Shown piece after piece: positions 8,368 through 15,383 of a DNA stretch of 64,000 nucleotides. Source of the stretch: Rudanella paleaurantiibacter (lineage in GTDB: Bacteria; Bacteroidota; Bacteroidia; Cytophagales; Spirosomataceae). Each line of letters opens with the position of its first letter. The stretch's first letter is position 1. The stretch is from the NCBI RefSeq assembly GCF_009184635.1, contig NZ_WELI01000012.1:62001-126000 (forward strand), written 5' to 3'. Both the position numbers and the translations under genes were made by a program. The notes beneath the pieces were generated by a model. That model had not been told where the DNA came from. It was given only the letters and a program-made list of their open reading frames with translations, and searched no databases.

Positions 8368-8465
8368 AGTTTATGGTTTTTAGTTTTTAGTTTTTAGTTG
8401 CTGGCCTGGATGCGCGCCATAACCGCACACACAAGCCGTAAACCATAAACCCAAAACTATAAACT
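8368..8465. repeat. Intergenic inverted repeat (TAGTTTT words) inside the ribosomal operon
   Basis: The left arm 8368-8398 reiterates GTTTTTA and the right arm 8438-8465 reads as its complement (ACCATAAACCCAAAACTATA...) with several mismatches, many of them compatible with G-U pairs. The loop is GC-rich. It fills the rpsR-rplI gap, starts two bases after the rpsR stop and ends nine bases before the rplI ATG. Confidence 0.65.
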
Positions 8466-8474
8466 CTTAGAAAA

Positions 8475-8918
8475 ATGGACATCATTCTCAAAACCGATAT
8501 TGCCGGCCTGGGCTACAAGAACGACATCGTGACGGTGAAGCCGGGCTACGGCCGCAACTACCTGATTCCTCAGGGATATGCGATGATGGCGAGTGAATCA
8601 AACAAAAAGATGATCGCCGAAAACATTCGTCAGGCTGCTCACAAGGCTGAAAAGATCAAGAGCGACGCACAGGCGTTGGCTGATCAGATCGGCGAGACCG
8701 TACTGACGATTCCTGCTAAGGCGGGTGAAAGCGGTAAAATCTTTGGTCGCGTTACAAGCATTCAGATTGCTGATGCCCTGCGCGAAAAAGGATTCGACAT
8801 CGACCGGAAGAAAATTACCATCGACGATGTGAAGACGCTCGGTACATACCAGGCGTCGCTTGACCTGCACAAAGAGGTGAAGCACAAAGTAAACGTTGAG
8901 GTTGTAGCTGCTGAATAA
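8475..8918 (+). CDS. rplI: 50S ribosomal protein L9
   Basis: The 147-residue protein has the L9 N-terminal motif MDIILKTDIAGLGYKNDIVTVKPGYGRNYLIPQGYA, a central helix and the C-terminal domain with GKIFGRVTSIQIADALREKG and ID(R)KKI. It binds 23S rRNA at the base of the L1 stalk. It is the last gene of the rpsF operon and is followed by an intrinsic terminator. Confidence 0.98.
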   Translation: MDIILKTDIAGLGYKNDIVTVKPGYGRNYLIPQGYAMMASESNKKMIAENIRQAAHKAEKIKSDAQALADQIGETVLTIPAKAGESGKIFGRVTSIQIADALREKGFDIDRKKITIDDVKTLGTYQASLDLHKEVKHKVNVEVVAAE

Positions 8919-8949
8919 GCAATACGCCTACGCGACACCAATAGATACG

Positions 8950-8983
8950 AGCCCGGTTGCCCTCAGGTAGCCGGGCTTTTTGT
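8950..8983 (+). terminator. Intrinsic terminator after rplI
   Basis: AGCCCGG at 8950-8956 pairs with CCGGGCT at 8971-8977, and TTTTT follows. It closes the ribosomal protein operon. Confidence 0.8.
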
Positions 8984-8984
8984 G

Positions 8985-8992
8985 TATATTTG
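8985..8992 (+). promoter_or_regulatory. -7 box directly after the rplI terminator
   Basis: TATATTTG is an exact TAnnTTTG match, three bases past the rplI terminator. Transcription from here would give a leader of about 210 bases ahead of the GSCFA gene, with a terminator hairpin inside it. No good -33 element was seen. Confidence 0.5.
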
Positions 8993-9011
8993 TTTAAATA
9001 CATCTGCCGAT

Positions 9012-9083
9012 ATGGCCTCTCTTCAGTTAGACCAACTTATGGAAGCGCCCAACCGACCGGGCTGGCGTACTGGCACCGCTTGA
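9012..9083 (+). CDS. Possible 23-residue leader ORF ahead of the GSCFA gene
   Basis: ATG 9012 opens a 23-codon frame, MASLQLDQLMEAPNRPGWRT followed by GTA and a stop. It lies about 13 bases after the predicted transcription start and upstream of the terminator at 9172-9200. The codon choice is plausible, but nothing resembles a known leader peptide. It may equally be untranslated leader RNA or a gene remnant. Confidence 0.2.
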   Translation: MASLQLDQLMEAPNRPGWRTGTA

Positions 9084-9171
9084 TTATACAAACGTCTGGC
9101 AGTGAATTGGGAGCTCTTTTTGACTGCTATAGATTTATAAGTCAGGGTGTTATATAAGTGAAATAATTGAT

Positions 9172-9200
9172 AAAAACGGACTTTTAGAGGCCGTTTTTTT
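9172..9200 (+). terminator. Terminator/attenuator 12 bases before the GSCFA start
   Basis: AAAAACGG at 9172-9179 pairs with CCGTTTTT at 9191-9198, with further T's. No gene ends just upstream, and it lies immediately before ATG 9212, so it may act as a conditional attenuator or end a short RNA. Confidence 0.6.
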
Positions 9201-9211
9201 GTTTAAAAAGT

Positions 9212-10213
9212 ATGCACTTTCACACAGAACTTACCCCCGATAAACTGCCCGCTTCGATTGGTCTTCACGACCGGATCGTGACCGTTGGCTCCTGTTTTGC
9301 GCAGGTAATGGGTGGGCAACTGACCGATCATAAAATGACCGTGACCAACAATCCGTTTGGTACGGTTTTCAACCCTATTTCCATCAGTAAGCTCCTGACG
9401 ATGGCCCTGCGGGATCAGATGCCCGACGAGGCCCTGTACGTGCAGCGCGATGGAATCTGGTTGCACCACGATTTTCACTCGAGCCACTGGGCCACTACCC
9501 GCGAAGGGCTCAAAAACCGTCTGATGGTGGTGCTCGCCGAAACCGCCGATGCCCTTCGGCAGGCTGATTGGCTATTTCTCACGTTTGGCTCGGCTTTGGT
9601 GTACCGGCACCGCGCTACCGATCAGGTAGTGGCCAATTGCCATAAGGTGCCCGGTACGCAATTCGACAAGTATCTGTATCAGCTCGATCACCTGCGGGCC
9701 GAATACAACCGCTTACTGAAAACCCTCAGGAAACATAACCCCCGGCTGAAAGTGCTGCTTACTGTCAGCCCGGTGCGGCACACCCGTGATACCCTGCCGC
9801 TCAATTCGGTGAGTAAGGCCACCCTGCGGCTGTTGTCCCACGAGCTGACGGTCTGGCACGAAAACGTGTATTATTTTCCGAGTTATGAAATCATGCAGGA
9901 CGACCTGCGCGATTACCGCTTTTACGAGGCCGACCTGATTCACCCTAATGCGCAGGCGCAGGCCTACATCTACGAAAAGTTTGCCCAAAGCGCATTTGAT
10001 GAGGAACTTTGCCGCTTTATCGGGGAGTGGTCGGGTATTCAGAAAGCACTGGCTCACCGGCCGTTGCAGGGCTATACCGACGCTCACCGGCATTTTTTGG
10101 TGCAAACCCTCGCCCGGTTGCAGGCGCTCCCCGCAGGAATTGACGTCTCGGCGGAACTTGCAGACGTACGCGAGCGGTTGACAAAACACATAATGATGAG
10201 TGATGAACGATGA
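9212..10213 (+). CDS. GSCFA domain protein
   Basis: The 333-residue protein contains the name-giving motif GSCFA at about residues 27-31, followed by NPFGTVFNPIS, then GSALVYRHR near residue 130, LLTVSPVRHTRDTLPLNSVSKATLR, and the C-terminal YFPSYEIMQDDLRDYRFYEADLIHPN. The family is related to SGNH/GDSL hydrolases and is common in Bacteroidota; substrates are unknown. There is no signal peptide. The last residues (HIMMSDER) are encoded by the beginning of the downstream repeat arm, which suggests the repeat has altered the C-terminus. Confidence 0.88.
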   Translation: MHFHTELTPDKLPASIGLHDRIVTVGSCFAQVMGGQLTDHKMTVTNNPFGTVFNPISISKLLTMALRDQMPDEALYVQRDGIWLHHDFHSSHWATTREGLKNRLMVVLAETADALRQADWLFLTFGSALVYRHRATDQVVANCHKVPGTQFDKYLYQLDHLRAEYNRLLKTLRKHNPRLKVLLTVSPVRHTRDTLPLNSVSKATLRLLSHELTVWHENVYYFPSYEIMQDDLRDYRFYEADLIHPNAQAQAYIYEKFAQSAFDEELCRFIGEWSGIQKALAHRPLQGYTDAHRHFLVQTLARLQALPAGIDVSAELADVRERLTKHIMMSDER

Positions 10214-10295
10214 GTAATGCGTGTTGAGCGTGCGCGGCCGTCTGTCGGTAAACCGCAAGACAGGCAGGTTCGTTGCTCATTACCTACCATTCATC
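10195..10295. repeat. Imperfect intergenic inverted repeat (GATGAGT/AATG words)
   Basis: The left arm 10195-10221 (GATGAGTGATGAACGATGAG...) is complementary, with gaps, to the right arm 10271-10295 (CGTTGCTCATTACCTACC...). The left arm overlaps the last codons and stop of the GSCFA gene; the right arm ends ten bases before the mrp ATG. The arms are less perfect than those of the repeats at 7522 and 17170. Confidence 0.5.
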
Positions 10296-10304
10296 TCGCC
10301 TAAC

Positions 10305-11414
10305 ATGTCTGACTACAAGCTATCTAAAGAATCCGTGTTGGAGGCTCTCGGCCACGTCGAAGAGCCAGACCTGAAGCGCGACATTGTGTCGCTGAACATG
10401 GTTAAAGATATTGAACTGGGCGTTGACCAGGTCATGTTTACGGTCGTACTGACCACTCCCGCCTGCCCGTTGAAAGAAGTAATTCGGAAGCGGTGCGAAG
10501 ATGCCATTCATACCCATATTGGCCCCACCATTGAGGTGAAGGTCAACATGACTGCCGATGTGACTTCGACCCGGATGGCCGCACCCGTGCTGCCGGGTGT
10601 GAAAAATATCATCGCCGTGGCTTCGGGCAAAGGGGGTGTGGGTAAATCGACCGTAACGGCCAACCTTGCTGTTGCCCTGCATCGGTCGGGGGCCAAAGTC
10701 GGTATTATCGATGCCGATATTTACGGGCCATCGATGCCGGTGATGTTTGGCGCCGAAGATTTGCAGCCCGGTGTTTCGCAGATCGACGGGAAAAATATGC
10801 TGCAACCCATTCAGCAGTACGGCGTGAAACTCATGTCGATTGGTTTCCTGACCCCACCCGATAGCGCCGTGGTATGGCGCGGTCCGATGGCGAGTCAGGC
10901 GTTGCGGCAGTTTTTTGCCGATACCAACTGGGGTGACCTTGATTACCTGCTCATCGACCTGCCACCCGGCACCAGCGATATTCACCTGACGCTCGTGCAA
11001 ACCGTACCCGTAACCGGGGCCGTGATTGTGACCACTCCGCAAAAGGTAGCTCTTGCCGACGCCATCAAAGGTCTGGCTATGTTCCGGCAGCCGCAAATTA
11101 ATGTACCGGTACTGGGCGTTGTTGAAAATATGGCCTGGTTTACCCCGGCCGAACTGCCTACCCACCGGTACCCGATTTTCGGACAGGGGGGCGGACAGCA
11201 ATTGGCCGATAAATTCAGCGTGCCGATGCTGGGGCAAATTCCGCTCGTGCAGGGTATCCGCGAAGCCGGCGACGAAGGGCAGCCCGTTGTCATCAGCGGA
11301 GAGCCCATTGCGGCCGAAGCGTTCCGGTCGGCGGCCGAGGCCCTGGCGCAGCAGGTGGCTATTCGGAACGCGAGCCTCGACCAAACACAGCGGGTTGAGA
11401 TTCAGCGGGCGTAA
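10305..11414 (+). CDS. mrp: Mrp/ApbC-type iron-sulfur cluster carrier ATPase
   Basis: The 369-residue protein has an N-terminal MIP18 (DUF59) domain (about residues 8-80) and a ParA/MinD-like ATPase domain with the deviant Walker A GKGGVGKST at 108-116, DADIYGPSMPVMFG, and DLPPGTSDIHLT. It is expected to bind and transfer Fe-S clusters in the cytoplasm. The C-terminal CxxC present in many Mrp proteins is not visible; the region reads ENMAWFTPAELPTHRYPIFG. ATG 10305 was chosen over the frame start at 10221, which lies in repeat sequence. An Nfu-type gene follows 55 bases on. Confidence 0.93.
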   Translation: MSDYKLSKESVLEALGHVEEPDLKRDIVSLNMVKDIELGVDQVMFTVVLTTPACPLKEVIRKRCEDAIHTHIGPTIEVKVNMTADVTSTRMAAPVLPGVKNIIAVASGKGGVGKSTVTANLAVALHRSGAKVGIIDADIYGPSMPVMFGAEDLQPGVSQIDGKNMLQPIQQYGVKLMSIGFLTPPDSAVVWRGPMASQALRQFFADTNWGDLDYLLIDLPPGTSDIHLTLVQTVPVTGAVIVTTPQKVALADAIKGLAMFRQPQINVPVLGVVENMAWFTPAELPTHRYPIFGQGGGQQLADKFSVPMLGQIPLVQGIREAGDEGQPVVISGEPIAAEAFRSAAEALAQQVAIRNASLDQTQRVEIQRA

Positions 11415-11469
11415 TTTTGGCTTTTTCTTCGATGTCCCGTAATTTTACCTATCAACGAGAACCAAACGA

Positions 11470-11736
11470 ATGACGGCGACAAACATCAATGATGAACTGA
11501 AGGAACGCGTTGAGCGGGCACTGGATGCTATGCGGCCCTATCTGGAAGCCGATGGCGGAAACGTGAAAGTGCTGGAAGTGACCGATGAGGGCCTCGCCCG
11601 GCTTGAATTACTGGGCTCGTGCGGCTCGTGCCCCATGTCGGCCATGACGTTTAAAGGAGGCCTCGAAGAAGCCATTCTGCGGGCTGTTCCCGAAGTGAAG
11701 AAAGTAGAAGCTGTAAACATCACAGCGTTTGCATAA
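11470..11736 (+). CDS. NifU C-terminal-domain (Nfu-type) Fe-S scaffold
   Basis: The 88-residue protein is a stand-alone Nfu domain: IRPYLEADGGNV-type helix region (RPYLEADGGNVKVLEV, residues 22-37) and the cluster-binding C51-GS-C54 in LLGSCGSCPMSAMTFKGGLE. Nfu proteins hold and hand over [4Fe-4S] clusters. Its place directly after mrp supports a joint role in Fe-S assembly. An intrinsic terminator follows. Confidence 0.95.
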   Translation: MTATNINDELKERVERALDAMRPYLEADGGNVKVLEVTDEGLARLELLGSCGSCPMSAMTFKGGLEEAILRAVPEVKKVEAVNITAFA

Positions 11737-11770
11737 CGGTTGTGGGTAATACTTTAGCAACCATCCCGAT

Positions 11771-11802
11771 AAAGCCGCTTGTTCGCAACAGGCGGCTTTT
11801 TT
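11771..11802 (+). terminator. Intrinsic terminator after the mrp-nfu pair
   Basis: AAAGCCGCTTGTT at 11771-11783 pairs over 13 positions (one G-U) with AACAGGCGGCTTT at 11787-11799; the loop is CGC and T's follow. Confidence 0.9.
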
Positions 11803-11886
11803 GTTTCTTTGCGTCAGTTTAGGTGGGCCTTGTTCGCAGGTCCATCAACCGATACCCCATTTTCCCGTTACAACCAGAGCCATACA

Positions 11887-13530
11887 GTGAGAATCGGAAT
11901 ATTTTTCGGTGGCCCCTCGCGCGAGCGTGAGGTGTCATTTATGGGAGGCCGTACAGCCTACGAAAGCATTGATAAGTCGTTGTTCGAACCCGTGCTGGTG
12001 TTTGTCAGCGGCTGGGGACGGTTTTACAAAGTAGAGCCCGACTTTTTGCAGCAGGAGTCGATTCGCAGCAGCCTGCCTACCCTCGATGGGTTTGCGGTGT
12101 ACGACGAATCGTTTGAAGACGATATCTTCACCGAGGTCGGCATGGAGGCTATCGAGCCCGACTGGTTCGAAGAGCATTTCGACATGGCGTTTCTGGCTAT
12201 GCACGGCCCCGACTGCGAAGACGGCGCCATTCAGGGCTTGCTTGAGTGGCACAAAATTCCGTACACCGGGCCGGGGCTGGTTGGCTCGGCTATCGGTATC
12301 AACAAAATTTTGCAGAATGAGCTGATTGCCCTTGTGACGGGGCAGCAGAAGAAAACGGCGACCATCAGCCGCGACGACTGGGAGCAAACCGACAAAGGAG
12401 CCTTTTTTGCCTCACTCGTGGAGCATCTAGGCTTACCCGTCGTGGTCAAAGCCCCGCATCAGGGCTCGTCAATTGGGGTGTCTATTATCCGAACGTATGA
12501 CCTGGACGCATTCTGTGAGGCCGTTGATAAGTGCTTCTTTACGGTATGTATGCCCGCGGGCGTGTGGCTCGATATGAGCGACAAAGACAAGGACAAATAC
12601 GCGCAGGATATTGCCAATCTGGATTCGGGAATTGGTTACCCGCTGGTGCTCGAAGACACCGGTGATTATATTCTGAGCCCGGTGGAGCTGGTGGGTATGC
12701 TCGACTCACTGGCCGAAGAAGCCCCCGACTCAAACATGGTGTTTGCCTCGGTCAATGCCGAAGACGACCTTTTGTTTGAAGAATTTATTGCCGGGCAGGA
12801 GTTTTCGTGTGGTGTTATTCAGGACGACGATGGTACGGCCATTGCCCTGCCGCCCACCGAAATTTATAATACCGAGGCTTTCGACTTTCAGACTAAATAC
12901 AAAACCAACGTAGCCCGGAAGCGGATTCCGGTAGGGACATCGCTCGAAAATAACCGGCTCATTCAGGAGTCGGTGGCGACTGTGTTTAAGCGATTGGGCA
13001 TCAATGTGTATTCGCGAATCGACGGATTTCTGACCCCCGATAATCGGGTGTTGCTGCATGACCCGAATACTATTCCGGGCATGTCGCCCGCTTCGCTTAT
13101 CTTCAAGCAGATGGCCGAGATTGGGATGAACTTCACCGACTCGCTCACGTACCTGATCCGGCAGTCGTTGCGGGAGCGCATCCGTACTGGTAAAGATACG
13201 TTCCGGCTGAAGCAACTCCTGCTCGACCTCGACGACCGGCTTGCTGAGCGGAAAGCCAACCCGGCTCCCGAAAAAACCATTACGTTTGGCCCGTCGGACG
13301 ACGCCTGGACCAAAGCCCGTGCCGAGTACCACCGTACGGCCGCGTTCGGAGCCGAACGGCCTGTGTTGCTGTACCAGAAAAGTGCTGCTGAAACGTACGA
13401 AATTCCGGTAAACCTGCTGTTTAAGGATACCATTGCCGACCTCGATACGGCGTTGACCACGCCCCGGCACCCGTTGCTGATCGAAACGGCCGAGCGGGCC
13501 CGCAGCGTTACTGAGCGGTATTTGATTTGA
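11887..13530 (+). CDS. D-alanine--D-alanine ligase-like ATP-grasp enzyme, oversized
   Basis: With a GTG start at 11887 the product has 547 residues and begins RIGIFFGGPSREREVSF, like DdlB. Ddl signatures continue: HGPDCEDGAIQGLLEWHKIPYTGPG, GSSIGVS (about 193-199), EEFIAGQEFSCGV (about 298-310), EIYNTEAFDFQTKYK and NTIPGMSPASL (about 394). Typical Ddl has about 310-370 residues. Here about 70 extra residues sit between GSSIGVS and EEFIAGQEF, and a tail of about 110 residues follows the ATP-grasp core. The metal-ligand region reads HDPNT in place of the usual EVNT/EINT. It may ligate D-Ala-D-Ala or a related dipeptide. No separate standard ddl was seen in this window. Confidence 0.82.
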   Translation: MRIGIFFGGPSREREVSFMGGRTAYESIDKSLFEPVLVFVSGWGRFYKVEPDFLQQESIRSSLPTLDGFAVYDESFEDDIFTEVGMEAIEPDWFEEHFDMAFLAMHGPDCEDGAIQGLLEWHKIPYTGPGLVGSAIGINKILQNELIALVTGQQKKTATISRDDWEQTDKGAFFASLVEHLGLPVVVKAPHQGSSIGVSIIRTYDLDAFCEAVDKCFFTVCMPAGVWLDMSDKDKDKYAQDIANLDSGIGYPLVLEDTGDYILSPVELVGMLDSLAEEAPDSNMVFASVNAEDDLLFEEFIAGQEFSCGVIQDDDGTAIALPPTEIYNTEAFDFQTKYKTNVARKRIPVGTSLENNRLIQESVATVFKRLGINVYSRIDGFLTPDNRVLLHDPNTIPGMSPASLIFKQMAEIGMNFTDSLTYLIRQSLRERIRTGKDTFRLKQLLLDLDDRLAERKANPAPEKTITFGPSDDAWTKARAEYHRTAAFGAERPVLLYQKSAAETYEIPVNLLFKDTIADLDTALTTPRHPLLIETAERARSVTERYLI

Positions 13531-13537
13531 TTGATAG

Positions 13538-13638
13538 ACGCACGGGTTGAACGGATTTGACAGAGGTAAACCGGTTTTTGGACTATTGGAATGAGTCGGA
13601 AAATTCGTGTAAATCCGCCAAATCTGTTCAATCCGCGT
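13538..13638. repeat. Intergenic inverted repeat (ACGGATTTG words)
   Basis: The left arm 13538-13563 (ACGCACGGGTTGAACGGATT...) is complementary to 13615-13638 (CCGCCAAATCTGTTCAATCC...), with several differences that are G-U pairs. It begins seven bases after the stop of the Ddl-like gene. Confidence 0.6.
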
Positions 13639-13672
13639 TCCCATTCCCAGTCGCGGCAGCGGCCTCAAATGT

Positions 13673-14134
13673 ATGGAAGCCCTTATCAAAAAGCTCAATT
13701 TTACCAATCAGGCATCCGCTCTGTTGGTTAATGTTCCACCCGAGCTCGCCGACTTGACGGCCGCTCTGGGGGCTCGTACGTCGGTCGGGCAACAGCCTGA
13801 ATCTACCCAGAGCGCCCAATTTGTAATGGCCTTTGTTCAACAACTGAATCAAGTGGAACAGATGGCCAATTGGGTGGCTGCCCATACCAAGGGCGATGCG
13901 GTAGTCTGGCTCGTGTATCCGAAGCAGTCCTCCAAAACGTACACCTGCGAGTTTAATCGGGATACCGGTTGGGCCTCGATGGGCGCGGCTGGCTTTGAGC
14001 CGGTTCGGATGGTGGCGGTCAACAACGATTGGTCGGCCTTGCGATTCCGGAGGGTTGGATTCGTGAAAAAAATGACGCGCGACCCTAAAGGTGCCCTGAC
14101 TGCCGAAGGCCGAAGCCGGGTTGGACTTGGATAA
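13673..14134 (+). CDS. DUF3052-like small cytoplasmic protein
   Basis: The 153-residue protein has no signal peptide or membrane segment. The pattern of an N-terminal KKLNF..QASALLVNVP, a central block with GDAVVWLVYPKQSSK (about 84-98), and AVNNDWSALRFRRVGFVKKM resembles DUF3052-type proteins, whose function is unknown. The family assignment rests on remembered patterns and is moderate. Confidence 0.6.
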   Translation: MEALIKKLNFTNQASALLVNVPPELADLTAALGARTSVGQQPESTQSAQFVMAFVQQLNQVEQMANWVAAHTKGDAVVWLVYPKQSSKTYTCEFNRDTGWASMGAAGFEPVRMVAVNNDWSALRFRRVGFVKKMTRDPKGALTAEGRSRVGLG

Positions 14135-14192
14135 GTAAATAAAACAATTCGCAAAAAGAATAGATAAGTGATAGGACTAGACCCCTATCAAA

Positions 14193-15194
14193 ATGAATGC
14201 ATTCGTTTGCCGACTCGGGCGGGTTTCGGCCCTGCTATTGAGTGCATGGTTCGGATTAACGGCCTGCAACAACCCCGACCCCAATTTGCTGGCCCCCGAT
14301 TTCGGCGACCGGATCACGTTCATGAGTGCCCGTCAGTATCCCGAGGGCATTACCTTTTCGCCGGTGCTCAACCGATTCCTCGTTACGTCGATCACGCAGG
14401 GGAAAGTAGGTACTGTGGACGATGATGGCGAGTACATGGATCTTTTTTCCGACGCCCAGCTCATCAGTGCCATTGGTATCAAGGAATTTGGCGGCAAAAT
14501 TTACGTTTGCAACGGTGACCAGGGCGTTTCGAGTAAGAGCACGGCCCAAAGTCGGCTCCGAACCGCCGGTTTGTTTGTGTACAACTTGGCTACCAATCAG
14601 GTTGAGCGCCGAACCGACCTGGCGGCTCTGCTCCCCAATAGTCAACACTTTGCCAACGACGTAGCCCTCGACCCGCAGGGAGTCGCCTACGTGACCGACT
14701 CCTTTGCGCCGGTGGTGTATCGGGTTGGGGCCGACGGGCAGGCGAGTGTGCTGGTCAATGACCCGGTGCTGGCTCCGCCCACGGGACAGTTTGGGCTCAA
14801 CGGTATTGTGTACCACCCCGGTAATTTCCTGATTGTTGCCAAAGCGGCTACCGGGCAGTTGTACAAGATTAATCTGGCCAGCAACAACGCTATCACCGAA
14901 ATTACGGGATTGCCCACCTTGACCGGGGCCGATGGAATGACCCTGATAGGCGCCGACCTGTACGTGGTGAACAACCGTAACCGGGTTACCCAGCTCCGTA
15001 GCAGCGACAATTGGGCTACGGCCAGCACCGTGAAGGTGGATGAGGCCGGGTACGAGGGGGCTACCACCAATGCCGCCTTCAATGGGCAGATTTACACGCT
15101 TAACGGCCGAATAGGTGAGGTAGGAGCCGCTGCCATGGCGGGTAATCCGGCCAGCCTGACAGCCTCAAGCTATACCATTCAGCGATTCCGGTAA
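14193..15194 (+). CDS. Lipoprotein with SMP-30/NHL-like beta-propeller
   Basis: The 333-residue product has a type II signal peptide ending in the lipobox LTAC with Cys25, so it should be a lipoprotein. The mature part has propeller-like repeats: PEGITFSPVLNRFLVTSI, ANDVALDPQGVAYVTDSF, GLNGIVYHPGNFLIVAKAATG and GADGMTLIGADLYVVNN. These resemble SMP-30/lactonase propellers, but the metal ligands cannot be assigned with certainty. The role is unknown; a sugar-lactone or peptide-binding propeller is possible. Confidence 0.7.
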   Translation: MNAFVCRLGRVSALLLSAWFGLTACNNPDPNLLAPDFGDRITFMSARQYPEGITFSPVLNRFLVTSITQGKVGTVDDDGEYMDLFSDAQLISAIGIKEFGGKIYVCNGDQGVSSKSTAQSRLRTAGLFVYNLATNQVERRTDLAALLPNSQHFANDVALDPQGVAYVTDSFAPVVYRVGADGQASVLVNDPVLAPPTGQFGLNGIVYHPGNFLIVAKAATGQLYKINLASNNAITEITGLPTLTGADGMTLIGADLYVVNNRNRVTQLRSSDNWATASTVKVDEAGYEGATTNAAFNGQIYTLNGRIGEVGAAAMAGNPASLTASSYTIQRFR

Positions 15195-15255
15195 GTGTAA
15201 TCTGGCTGACTTACAGGTTAGCGAAAAGCCATCTTGCTCAGCCTCTACAGCTTCG

Positions 15256-15298
15256 GCCTCTGGTTTATCCGAATCAGAGACCAGGGCTCTTTTTTTTG
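15256..15298 (+). terminator. Probable intrinsic terminator after the propeller lipoprotein
   Basis: GCC-T-CTGGT at 15256-15264 pairs with ACCAG-GGC at 15280-15287, with one bulged T. TCT and then eight T's follow. Confidence 0.6.
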
Positions 15299-15383
15299 GC
15301 ATTTACCGAAGGCATTGCACTACATAACCCAACACCGTATCTTGCCGAGTAAAAATCACAGTATTCCCTGACTGAATTTAGGT

